NCBI GenBank assembly: GCA_964476705.1
Contig: CAYZBM010000052.1
Span: forward strand, 1 to 15,726
Length of the DNA: 15,726 nucleotides
Source of the DNA: CAYZBM01 sp964476705
Lineage (GTDB): Bacteria > Pseudomonadota > Alphaproteobacteria > Rickettsiales > UBA6187
Direction: 5' to 3'
Shown: one piece after another, positions 7,056-15,498 of the stretch
Layout: each line of letters opens with the position of its first letter
Position numbering within the stretch: position 1 is the first letter of the stretch
Position numbers and translations under genes: made by a program
The notes under the pieces: model-generated
Seen by the model: the letters and a program-made list of their open reading frames with translations, nothing else
Databases searched by the model: none
Told to the model about the DNA's origin: nothing

Positions 7056-9905
7056 ATGAATTATAATTTAAGTGAAATTGTTATGTTAGTGCCTGCAGAG
7101 CTAAAGCGAAATTTAAATGCGTTATTAAAAACCTTATCTAAAAGTGCAGATCCTAAATCAGCTAAAGGTATGGCAGGATCTGAATCGCTTCAGCAATTAT
7201 TAAACCTTATGAATTTTTTGCATAAAGGGACAGTAAGAATGAATGTTTCTAATGCTGCAGTTGCAGATTCAGCTCTAGATAGCAGGAAAAAAGAAAAATC
7301 TCCAGATGAAATAGAAAAGGAGCAGTTTTCTGAAGACTTTTCTAAATTTAGCCCAGAAAAACTAGATGAAATAAATGATTTTGGTATGGTTTTAACTAGA
7401 GTAGAAAATTTTGTATCATCATCTATAGTACAAATTCTTTGTTCTGATCAAGAGATAGTTGAGCCAGCAGATGCTATTATCAAATATTCTAAGGGTAAAG
7501 CAGACTATCAGTCAGAAATTCTTATTTTTTTAAATGCAGCTTTGTTGCTTAATAAATTGGATATTTATATCCGAGATAGTGATAAGAGTAAGAGTTTTAA
7601 AATTTTAGGACCTATAATTATAGATTTGTCTACCCAGTTATTACAATTTATATCACCGGAAAATATTGCTAAATATAAAATTCCTAGAGTAATAAAAAAT
7701 AATATACTAGAAAAAACCCAAAGCGGCTTATCCTATATGATGAGTAAAAAAGAGTTTGGTGTAAAAGATTCTGATATAAAAGCAGTACTAGAACTTAGAG
7801 ATAAGGTAATAATAAACGGGGCTAAAGAACTTGAACAGCTTTGTTTTCTTATGCTTAGTTCAATAGCGGAATATGAATTATCTACTAAAAAGACTACTAA
7901 CTCAGTTGTAAATGCAGGTGATGATTCTAAAATAGAAATATTTAAAAGAATATTAAAACAATATTCAGCTAAATTAGAAAGTGAAGAATATAAAAAATTT
8001 AACCAATATCAAAAATTTATTTTATGTAATAAATTTTTACAATATGTGGTTTTTCCGGCTTTACAAACTATCGCTGAATTAGAAATAACTAAAGCAAATA
8101 AGACTGCTGATTTTTTAGCAGAATTTTTTGGAGAAAGTTCGGTTTACATCAAATTATGTCAAGAAATTAAGGAAGCAATAAAAAGATTTGAATCATTATA
8201 TGGGTTTACTCAAACCTGTAATGATATAGAGCAGCTTTGTCAATATTATGCTGTACAAATGGGATTTAAGGATAATAATAAAAACTTTGTAGATAGTAAT
8301 GTTTTATGCCTTATAACTTACTTAGGATTTGATAAATTAGCGGCTAAAATAGCTAAAAGGTTAGAGGAAATACCATTAAATGAAGAAATTCCTCAATTTA
8401 AAATAGAATTTGCTAGAATATGGCATGAATTTAGCCAAAATTTGCAAAGTAATAAAGTTGATATACAAGATATGGTAGCTAAAATTGAACCTATGAGAAC
8501 CAAATATCAAGAATCTGCCCAAAAAGAATTAGAAGAGCAGCAAAAAGCAGTAAAAGAAAAACAAGAAGAGTTAGAAAGACAGCGCTTAAATAAAGTATCG
8601 AACTTAGAACAAAATGTAGTTCAAGCTGCAAACCAAGCTAAAGACTTAATAGAACAAGAAACTGCGGAACAAGTTAGGGTTAGATTATTAGAAGAGGCAC
8701 AGCAACAAAGAAACTTAGCTGAACAAAAAAAACAAGAAGAGGAAATACAAAAAAAACTTGACGAAAGAAGCCAGAAAGAAAAAGATAAAGATGCAGCCCG
8801 AGCTCAAGCAAGAGCCGCTGATCATACTTATGGTTTAAGTGCTCAGGAAGTAGCAAGTCAGGGAAATTCTCGTTATGAGCCAGAGTCTGCGGCCAGAATA
8901 TTTTTAGATAAAGTTAGAGCTCCTATAGATTTAAATATTTTTCTTACTAAAGATCATATATTTAGCGGGCATAAAAAAACTAAAGAAGGTAAATATACTT
9001 TATCCACTAAAAACATTAAAATATTTAATGCAGATAAAGCCCAAGATTATTTTGGTGATTTAGATAATGAAGCAAGTCAAATAAAAGAAAAACTACCAGC
9101 AATTGAGGCGGCATTATTTTCTGAAGATTATCATTATGCGGTTTATCAGCAAATTTCTAAATTGCTAGAAGGACTAAGTAAAAATGAGAATAAAAATATA
9201 TCTCATTTAGTAAGAGTTAATTATGCCAAAAACATTATAGAATATGCAGAAAAATATTATGAATTATGCAGAAGTGGTATAGAAGATAAACAACTATATT
9301 TTGTACCAAAAATGCTTGCAGAATTAAAGCAAATTAAAGATCAGATAGAAAGTTTGCAAAAAGAAATAATTCATAAAGCTAGAATTTCTTACGGGATAGA
9401 ATTTAAAAAATCACAAGCTGCAAAAGAAGCGGCCAAAGCAGCTAGAGAAGCTAAGGCTCAAGTAGCAAAAGCAGCAGTAGGTGAAGATTTAACAGATGCT
9501 AAAAATCCAGATGTTAATCCACAAGATCAAATCCCTAAAACTCGACATATTAAAACAGAAGAATTAGTATTTTTTAATAGCGAATTAGCAGAACTAGAGC
9601 AGAAAGTTGGTGTTAGAAGAGGTGATAGGGTAGATCTTAGAGGTGAAGTGGTAAAAGAATATAATGGAGCTGGCCTAACTCAAGATTCCCCCCCTTTGTT
9701 ACAACAAGGGCAACCAGCTGCTTCTGCATCGGCGGGATTTATGCTTCAATCTCAATCAGCATCATATCCAGATTCGCCTTCTTCTACATTGTTTACAAGA
9801 GGCAAAGTGGTTATAGGAGGTAATGTTGTATATGAGGTGGATGAAGGGCTTGGTGGAGGGCTGGTTTTTACCGCTGTAGGGAATATTAATCAGACAAGAG
9901 GGTAA
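7056..9905 (+). CDS. Large helical coiled-coil protein of unknown family
   Basis: I recognise no known domain. Residues 1-~480 are predicted-helical with alternating hydrophobic and charged residues. Residues ~484-588 are a Gln/Glu/Lys-rich coiled coil. A second helical domain runs ~620-785, followed by an Ala/Lys helix (~786-809) and a disordered, Gly-rich tail to 949. No signal peptide or clear membrane segment is visible. Near the end of the N-terminal domain, EEIP (443-446), Trp456, Ser465, Thr482, Tyr484 and Ser487 match, at identical spacing, a block in the next gene's product, so the two look like diverged paralogues. The ATG at 7056 has a weak ribosome site; ATG 7083 is an alternative. 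It sits 70 bases upstream of the 1764-residue gene with no terminator between, so cotranscription is likely. The pair is flanked by direct copies of the hairpin repeat. A secreted or surface role is possible but unproven. Confidence 0.85.
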   Translation: MNYNLSEIVMLVPAELKRNLNALLKTLSKSADPKSAKGMAGSESLQQLLNLMNFLHKGTVRMNVSNAAVADSALDSRKKEKSPDEIEKEQFSEDFSKFSPEKLDEINDFGMVLTRVENFVSSSIVQILCSDQEIVEPADAIIKYSKGKADYQSEILIFLNAALLLNKLDIYIRDSDKSKSFKILGPIIIDLSTQLLQFISPENIAKYKIPRVIKNNILEKTQSGLSYMMSKKEFGVKDSDIKAVLELRDKVIINGAKELEQLCFLMLSSIAEYELSTKKTTNSVVNAGDDSKIEIFKRILKQYSAKLESEEYKKFNQYQKFILCNKFLQYVVFPALQTIAELEITKANKTADFLAEFFGESSVYIKLCQEIKEAIKRFESLYGFTQTCNDIEQLCQYYAVQMGFKDNNKNFVDSNVLCLITYLGFDKLAAKIAKRLEEIPLNEEIPQFKIEFARIWHEFSQNLQSNKVDIQDMVAKIEPMRTKYQESAQKELEEQQKAVKEKQEELERQRLNKVSNLEQNVVQAANQAKDLIEQETAEQVRVRLLEEAQQQRNLAEQKKQEEEIQKKLDERSQKEKDKDAARAQARAADHTYGLSAQEVASQGNSRYEPESAARIFLDKVRAPIDLNIFLTKDHIFSGHKKTKEGKYTLSTKNIKIFNADKAQDYFGDLDNEASQIKEKLPAIEAALFSEDYHYAVYQQISKLLEGLSKNENKNISHLVRVNYAKNIIEYAEKYYELCRSGIEDKQLYFVPKMLAELKQIKDQIESLQKEIIHKARISYGIEFKKSQAAKEAAKAAREAKAQVAKAAVGEDLTDAKNPDVNPQDQIPKTRHIKTEELVFFNSELAELEQKVGVRRGDRVDLRGEVVKEYNGAGLTQDSPPLLQQGQPAASASAGFMLQSQSASYPDSPSSTLFTRGKVVIGGNVVYEVDEGLGGGLVFTAVGNINQTRG

Positions 9906-9961
9906 TAAATAAAATAAAAAGTAAAAATTTAAAAGGGGTGAATTTTTAATTTTAAGTAGTA

Positions 9962-9968
9962 AAGAGAG
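9962..9968 (+). promoter_or_regulatory. Ribosome binding site of the 1764-residue gene
   Basis: A purine-rich AGAGAG lies 7 bases before the ATG at 9976. It supports that start and translation of the second gene from a shared transcript. Confidence 0.6.
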
Positions 9969-9975
9969 ATAGATT

Positions 9976-12900
9976 ATGAAATTACCTAGAAAATTACTTG
10001 ATGCTGTAAAAATATTTAGGTTAATATTAGTTAAAGATATAAGTACTAATAATTTTGATGAACAAAAAACATTAGAAGAGTTACAATCTTATCTGGAGCG
10101 AAAATATCCAGAAATTATTGCACATAAAAAATCTAAAAATCCTAATTATGAGGATTGTGGTCAAGGAGTGCCTTTAGCTACATATTTAGACAATATGACT
10201 ACAGCAGATAAGGACAAAGGAAGTGATCCTAAACATATTAAGTTTTTAGCAAGATTGAACGAACAAAGTGAGGAGCAATATAATCAATATAGTTTGTTAC
10301 ATAAATTAATAAGCTATTTAAATATTTTTAGAATAACAAAGTTCGACAAATACATAAGTAAGGATGTTTCAGAAAAATTTCTAGAACTAGCTTTGGTTTT
10401 ATTCGATAATTCTAAAAATGATAGGCAATCTGATAAAAAAGATAGTAAATCTGAAAAAGCTAGCATAGATAATCTTTTAGTTATTGATTCGTTACGTTTG
10501 TTATTGGCCTTAAGTATTTTCTTTTTCTTATTTAAAGAAGAATCTAAATCTAAAGATATAGTTCCACAAGAAAAAGATCAATCAAAAAGAAATTCAACTA
10601 AACCAGACCAATCATCAGACCTTATAGCTAATACTAAGAGTATAGTTTTTAATTTGTTAGAATTTTTATTGCAAAAATATACTTATTACAAAGATGAAGA
10701 AAAAACTGAGCATGAATATTCGTTATGTTTGATGAATTATTTAGATGATATATTTGAAAAATTTTCTAAATTTAATAAAAATGATTCGAAGTTAAAAGGT
10801 TTAGCTAGATTACAAGAAGATCAACATAAAAAAATAATGAATGCTATGCCAGATCTAGCTCTTACTGTGAAGTTAGATGATATGATGGACATATGTAAAA
10901 ATTTAGAATTAAGCAAGGCAAAGGATTTAGAAAAATTTGAAGGGTTTGTTTTAGATAATGATGAGTTACTTCCATTTTGTATAGATAGACAAAAAATTAT
11001 TGCTTTTGCAGCTTTTAAATATTACTCATTTCCGTTCGTGAATCTAGTAATAATAAATAACGATTTAATAACGTTAGAAAGGTTTAAAGCTATATTATCT
11101 AATCAATTTTTAACTCTATTAGAGATACTAAAAAAATCAGATCGCAATAGCACAAAAGAAATTAAATTTTCACAGTATAGTTATTATATAAATGATAAGT
11201 TACCTGAAGAAATATTAGCTATATTCAAAAAAATAGATGACGCAATTCAAGAGAAAGCAACAGATGAAGAGATTCCAGCTTACCAAGAAATAATCAAAGA
11301 CGTGTGGGGAAAAGTTTTTGCTGTATTTGAAAGTATGGATATATTATCACCTGAAGCTAAAGAACAAGCTACTGATGATTATACAAATTATAAAAAATCA
11401 TTAGAGCCTGAAGAAAAGTTAGAGGCAATAGCAGGTGGTAGTTCTGTAGTAGATACTTCATTCACTTCTGCGGAAGCTGAAGCTAGTACCGCAGCTTTGT
11501 CTGCTACAGCTACTACTAAACCAGTAGAAACATCTGCTACTGCAGCTTCTGCTGCTGCAGTTACTACTACAGATGCTAAACCATCAGATGTAACTACAAC
11601 AAATACTGTTGCAGCTTCGGCAGCTAAACCACTAGCTGCTCCTGTATCTTCTTCTGCGGCGGCTCAACTAGTAGAAACATCTGCTAATGTAGCTGCGTCT
11701 ACTGGAGCTACTAAAAGGACTGCTAAAAGAGTTACTAAAGAAGCTTCATCTACTACAGTGGTTGCTACGGTTACTCCTACATCTTTATCTACTTCTGCAA
11801 GTGCTGTTACTATAGCTAGCAAACAAGGAGAATCTACATCCGTATCTTCTTCTGCGGCGGCTCAACTAGTAGAAACATCTGCTAACGTAGCTGTGTCTAC
11901 TGGAGCTACTAAAAGGATTGCTAAAAGGACTGCTAAAAGAGTTACTAAAGAAGCTTCATCTACTACAGTGGTTGCTACGGTTACTCCTACATCTTTATCT
12001 ACTTCTGCAAGTGCTGTTACTATAGCTAGCAAACAAGGAGAATCTACATCCGTATCTTCTTCTGTGGCGGCTCAACTAGTAGAAACATCTGCTAACGTAG
12101 CTGCGTCTACTGGAGCTACTAAAAGGACTACTAAAAGAGTTACTAAAGAAGCTTCGTCTACTACAGTGGCAGCTATAGTTACTCCTGTGGCTTCTGGAAT
12201 AATAGCTACTCCTCCATCTTCTTCTACTCTTGAGGCTGCTAAAGCAACATCTACCTTTGCTATATCTAGCAAACAAGAAGCATCTGCCACTTCATCTTCT
12301 TCTGTGTCTGCTAAAACAATGGGATATGCTACGGTAGCTTCGTCTACTCCAGCTGTTACTATAAGAACTACTAAAAAAGTAGTTAAATCAGCAGCTTCGT
12401 CTTCTACTTATACTGCATCTTTGTCTACTACTACAGTTAATAAAACAGCAGATACAACAAAAACTTCAGTTGCTACTACAGCAGCTACTAAGCCAGCTTT
12501 AGCAGCTAAAAAAGATGCTACTAATGCAGCTTCATCTACTCAAGTAGCTACTGCTACAGCTACTAAAGAGACGTCATCTTTATCTTTTTCTGCGGCTGCT
12601 ACAAAAACTTCATACGCTTCAGTGGTTACTACTAAATCAACTAATAGGCCTGCTTCGTCTTCTACAACAAATACTGCGGTAGCTAAACCATTCGCTACTC
12701 CTGCATCTTCTTCTGCTGCAGAGGTTCAACCAGTAAAAACATCTGCTACTGCAGCTGCTACACCAACGGCTGCTCTTGCATCTTCATCTATTTCTCCAGG
12801 TGCTCCAATAGTTCCTACTACATCTTCTTCTGCTACAAGTTCTAAAGTATCGTCTGATGAACCATCTTCCTCTACTACAACAGTTACTACTACTACAGCA

Positions 12901-15270
12901 GCTACTACTATATCTAGCGAACAAGAAGAAGCACCTTTATCTTCTTCTTCTTCTTCTTCTTCTGCTGCAGAGGTTCAACCAGTAAAAACATCTGCTACTG
13001 AAGCTGCTACACTAACGGCTGCTCTTGCATCTTCATCTATTTCTCCAGTTGCTCCAATAGTTCCTACTACATCTTCTTCTGCTACAAGTTCTAAAGTATC
13101 GTCTGATGAACCATCTTCCTCTACTACAACAGTTACTACTACTACAGCAGATACTACTATATCTAGCGAACAAAAAACATCTGCCGATTCATCTTTTTAT
13201 ACCGCAGATTTATCTACTACATCTGTTGCTACAGATTCTAAAACGCTATCTACGGAACAAAATAGTAATCAAACAGATCCAAATCCAGCAGATCGCAGAG
13301 AGGAACCTATAAAATATAAGGATTATACAATTCCTAAAGAATGTCATGTGTACAGACAGCATTTTCCTGATCAAAATAGATATTTGCTATCTACAGAAGA
13401 TTTTGGAGAATTGCAGACAGTTAATATTTATTATCATAGTCTTGATGATGAACTAAAATTTCAAACTAAAAATTGGTCTTTCTACGTAAAAATTTCAGAT
13501 ATTTTTACGGGTCATCTAGAAGAAAGTTCATTATATATGTTTGTACTTGCCCATACTAATTTAGAAAGCAGGCATTATGATTTCTATACGGATAATTACC
13601 CTAAAGTTAATAATATAAGTAATACTCCTCATAATTTTGGTCCGCATGTTCCGCCTCCTGCTGCTACCAAACCAGCTGCACCTTTTTTAAAAGATGACCA
13701 AGTTGTGCAGTTATATAAAAATCCTAAATATAATCTAGAAATTAATTATAATGAGGAATCAAAATCATTAAATATTAAAGGGCTAGATGTAAATGATCAG
13801 GTAAAAGAACTTAAAGATATTAAGTTTACAGATGCTAATGATATCATTAATGAGTTACAGGAATATAGTCAGTTATTCTCTAAATTTAGGGTAGATACAA
13901 AAATTTTAACTCAATTAAAAGACAAATTGATAGTACTTAAAATACCAAATTTAGATCTAGAAAATTTGGTTAAAATAGATGATGAATCTGAAAAAAAATT
14001 ATTTAAAAATATATTAAATAGCTTAGTTCAAAACTTAGCTTTTAAAAATCAAACCAGTTCAGAGCAAGTAGAGTCAACTAATACTTCAACAAGTACAAGT
14101 GAAACTGAATTAGCTGCGGCTCAAGAAGATTTGTTTACTAATATATCTTCATCTACACCAGGAGGGGCTATTACTGCATTTGCCGAACAAGTTGCATCTT
14201 CAGCTACATCAGATACTAACTCTAAAACTTTTAAGTTTGATCCGGAAGCTGAGGCATTTGTTTCTTCTGATTTCAACAATACACTAAATATACCAACTCA
14301 GCCTAATCCTTATACTAATCATACAAACAATATTTCAAATATAACAGCTAGTGGTTATATAGCAAATGCTTCATATTCTGCAACTAATGTTGCTGCAGCT
14401 ACGGCAGCCAGCAAAGCTAATGATGCGGCTACATCAGATAATGCTTTTAATTCTAATCCATTGGGTAGATTTCAACCTGCTAGTTACACTATGAATAATA
14501 GTAGATTTGGACAGCAATCTTTTCAAGATTTTAATCAACAAAATGAAAATTCAAGAATGGTTGCGATGCCGGGATTTAATCCTAGATATAATCCATTATA
14601 TCAAGGTCATCAGACAGCTTATCCTGGGCCTACAAATCAATCCAGACATTATCCACATGGTATTGGCTATGCTCGTCCTTCTATGAATAATTCTGGGAAT
14701 CATGGTATTAGAGCAGCTCAAGTTGGAAATAAAAATAGACATCGACCTTCAGCTCAACCTGATTTAGTCCAAGTTCAAACTCTGCCTGTGCCTCCTGCTC
14801 CAGCTCGACCTGAACCTTTAGCGCAAACTCAAGCTCAGGATCAATCTATACCTCAAGCCCGGCCTGTACCTAAACCTAGACCTAAACCTGCTATTAAAGC
14901 TCAACCTGAACCTTTAGCCCAAACTCAAGCTCAGGATCAATCTATATTTCAAGCCCGGCCTGTACCTGAACCTGCTGATCAAGTTCAAGCTGTACCTCCA
15001 GCTCCTGAATCAGCTCGACCTGTATCTAGACCGAGAACTATACCTGTACCTGTGCCTACAGCTCCTTATCTAGTTCAAGATGTACCTATAGCTCAAGCTC
15101 AACCAGAACCTTTAGCACAAACTCAAGCTCAAACCCCGGTCCAAGTTAACGTTCAAGTTCAAATTCTGCCCCAACCGGATGTCGGAGGTCATACTACTAA
15201 TATGCCCAGAACAAATATTACTGAAGTGAGTATTGGAAATGTTAAGGTTACGATTACGATTAATTATTAG
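9976..15270 (+). CDS. Giant repeat-rich protein: helical N domain, Ser/Thr/Ala repeats, folded middle, Pro/Gln tail
   Basis: No known family is recognised. Residues 1-486 are helical, with one strongly hydrophobic stretch (~172-187) that could be a buried helix or a membrane segment. They end in a block (EEIP 431-434, Trp444, Ser453, Thr470, Tyr472, Ser475) shared with the upstream gene's product. Residues ~487-1100 are Ser/Thr/Ala rich and built from two sets of tandem repeats: three units of 66-70 residues with basic KR-x-AKRVTK clusters, and two units of 83 residues. Residues ~1103-1225 and ~1234-1359 look folded, with IFTGH near 1190, reminiscent of IFSGH in the upstream protein. The rest is disordered, first Asn/Gln/Tyr rich, then Pro/Gln/Ala repeats (~1612-1720). 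No signal peptide is seen. The layout fits a stalk-like or host-exposed protein; this is inference. Repeat numbers are multiples of three bases, so the frame is kept. Confidence 0.88.
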   Translation: MKLPRKLLDAVKIFRLILVKDISTNNFDEQKTLEELQSYLERKYPEIIAHKKSKNPNYEDCGQGVPLATYLDNMTTADKDKGSDPKHIKFLARLNEQSEEQYNQYSLLHKLISYLNIFRITKFDKYISKDVSEKFLELALVLFDNSKNDRQSDKKDSKSEKASIDNLLVIDSLRLLLALSIFFFLFKEESKSKDIVPQEKDQSKRNSTKPDQSSDLIANTKSIVFNLLEFLLQKYTYYKDEEKTEHEYSLCLMNYLDDIFEKFSKFNKNDSKLKGLARLQEDQHKKIMNAMPDLALTVKLDDMMDICKNLELSKAKDLEKFEGFVLDNDELLPFCIDRQKIIAFAAFKYYSFPFVNLVIINNDLITLERFKAILSNQFLTLLEILKKSDRNSTKEIKFSQYSYYINDKLPEEILAIFKKIDDAIQEKATDEEIPAYQEIIKDVWGKVFAVFESMDILSPEAKEQATDDYTNYKKSLEPEEKLEAIAGGSSVVDTSFTSAEAEASTAALSATATTKPVETSATAASAAAVTTTDAKPSDVTTTNTVAASAAKPLAAPVSSSAAAQLVETSANVAASTGATKRTAKRVTKEASSTTVVATVTPTSLSTSASAVTIASKQGESTSVSSSAAAQLVETSANVAVSTGATKRIAKRTAKRVTKEASSTTVVATVTPTSLSTSASAVTIASKQGESTSVSSSVAAQLVETSANVAASTGATKRTTKRVTKEASSTTVAAIVTPVASGIIATPPSSSTLEAAKATSTFAISSKQEASATSSSSVSAKTMGYATVASSTPAVTIRTTKKVVKSAASSSTYTASLSTTTVNKTADTTKTSVATTAATKPALAAKKDATNAASSTQVATATATKETSSLSFSAAATKTSYASVVTTKSTNRPASSSTTNTAVAKPFATPASSSAAEVQPVKTSATAAATPTAALASSSISPGAPIVPTTSSSATSSKVSSDEPSSSTTTVTTTTAATTISSEQEEAPLSSSSSSSSAAEVQPVKTSATEAATLTAALASSSISPVAPIVPTTSSSATSSKVSSDEPSSSTTTVTTTTADTTISSEQKTSADSSFYTADLSTTSVATDSKTLSTEQNSNQTDPNPADRREEPIKYKDYTIPKECHVYRQHFPDQNRYLLSTEDFGELQTVNIYYHSLDDELKFQTKNWSFYVKISDIFTGHLEESSLYMFVLAHTNLESRHYDFYTDNYPKVNNISNTPHNFGPHVPPPAATKPAAPFLKDDQVVQLYKNPKYNLEINYNEESKSLNIKGLDVNDQVKELKDIKFTDANDIINELQEYSQLFSKFRVDTKILTQLKDKLIVLKIPNLDLENLVKIDDESEKKLFKNILNSLVQNLAFKNQTSSEQVESTNTSTSTSETELAAAQEDLFTNISSSTPGGAITAFAEQVASSATSDTNSKTFKFDPEAEAFVSSDFNNTLNIPTQPNPYTNHTNNISNITASGYIANASYSATNVAAATAASKANDAATSDNAFNSNPLGRFQPASYTMNNSRFGQQSFQDFNQQNENSRMVAMPGFNPRYNPLYQGHQTAYPGPTNQSRHYPHGIGYARPSMNNSGNHGIRAAQVGNKNRHRPSAQPDLVQVQTLPVPPAPARPEPLAQTQAQDQSIPQARPVPKPRPKPAIKAQPEPLAQTQAQDQSIFQARPVPEPADQVQAVPPAPESARPVSRPRTIPVPVPTAPYLVQDVPIAQAQPEPLAQTQAQTPVQVNVQVQILPQPDVGGHTTNMPRTNITEVSIGNVKVTITINY
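11644..12195 (+). repeat. Intragenic tandem repeat, three units of 198-210 bp
   Basis: Units begin at 11644, 11842 and 12052 with GTATCTTCTTCTG. The first two are nearly identical apart from a 12-bp in-frame insertion (an extra Lys-Arg-Ile-Ala) in the second. The third diverges after about 12160. Each unit encodes a Ser/Thr/Ala stretch with a basic cluster of the KRTAKRVTKEA type. The closeness of the units implies recent duplication. Confidence 0.92.
12706..13173 (+). repeat. Intragenic tandem repeat, two units of 249-bp period (83 residues)
   Basis: Units begin at 12706 and 12955 with TCTTCTTCTGCTGCAGAG. Over ~219 aligned bases I find four differences, all changing the amino acid (Ala/Glu, Pro/Leu, Gly/Val, Ala/Asp). 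A run of eight TCT codons at 12940-12963 marks the junction. The encoded segment contains no basic cluster like that of the first repeat set. Confidence 0.92.
14809..15132 (+). repeat. Pro/Gln/Ala-rich coding repeats near the C-terminus of the giant protein
   Basis: A 69-bp unit encoding PEPLAQTQAQDQSI followed by QARPVP occurs at 14809 and 14905, and a shortened unit (PEPLAQTQAQ) at 15103. Between them lie Pro-Val/Pro-Ala/Arg-Pro segments. Such sequence is extended and disordered. A single PPAPAR, fitting the PxxPxR form of SH3 ligands, precedes the first unit; it may well be chance in such composition. Confidence 0.85.
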
Positions 15271-15300
15271 ATAAACTCTAAAATAATAAAAGGCTCTTTG

Positions 15301-15328
15301 TTGATCTAATATAAATATAGTAGATCAA
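15301..15328. other. 8-bp inverted repeat after the giant gene, possible transcript end
   Basis: TTGATCTA (15301-15308) pairs with TAGATCAA (15321-15328) over a 12-base loop, 30 bases past the stop at 15270 and overlapping the start of repeat copy 3. No T-run follows, so termination here is uncertain. Confidence 0.3.
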
Positions 15329-15467
15329 GAAATAATTTACCTCTAATCAATAATTATTAAATTATTTCTATGATGCTACATATCCTGAAAAAACATATAC
15401 TTATAATACTATTTATGTTTTGCTGAAGGATCCATAATATAGGTTATTTCAATCATGAAATACTATA
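15316..15467 (-). repeat. Multi-hairpin intergenic repeat, copy 3 (lacks the GC-rich insert)
   Basis: Same direction as copy 2. It has TAGTAGATCAAGAAAT with a distal ATTTCTATGATGCTACA, then directly TATCCTGAAAAAACATA, without the 24-bp palindrome that copies 1 and 2 have at that point. TATGTTTT and AGGATCCATAA close the long hairpin with an internal mismatch. The terminal hairpin is ATTTC/GAAAT before ACTATA. Together with copy 2 it brackets the 949- and 1764-residue genes as direct repeats. Confidence 0.85.
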
Positions 15468-15498
15468 GAATTAATTTTAAAAATAGTTAGATAATATT

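Noticed and set aside
10492..10539. Signal anchor in the giant protein
   Set aside because: The hydrophobic stretch at residues ~172-187 is internal and contained in a helical domain; it is short of a typical membrane span and there is no N-terminal signal.
12072..12290. Antisense open frames within the Ser/Thr/Ala repeats
   Set aside because: They are composition shadows of TCT/GCT/ACT codon runs on the other strand and have no start signals.
12940..12963. Eight TCT units as a phase-variation switch
   Set aside because: The unit is three bases long, so slippage changes only the number of Ser residues and cannot switch the gene off.
13106..13312. Second-frame ORF in the giant gene
   Set aside because: It translates to Leu/Gln/Ile runs that arise from the repeats in the main frame.
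2718..15467. CRISPR-like array from the repeated intergenic sequence
   Set aside because: Only three dispersed, long and variable copies, separated by genes, with no short regular spacers and no cas genes.
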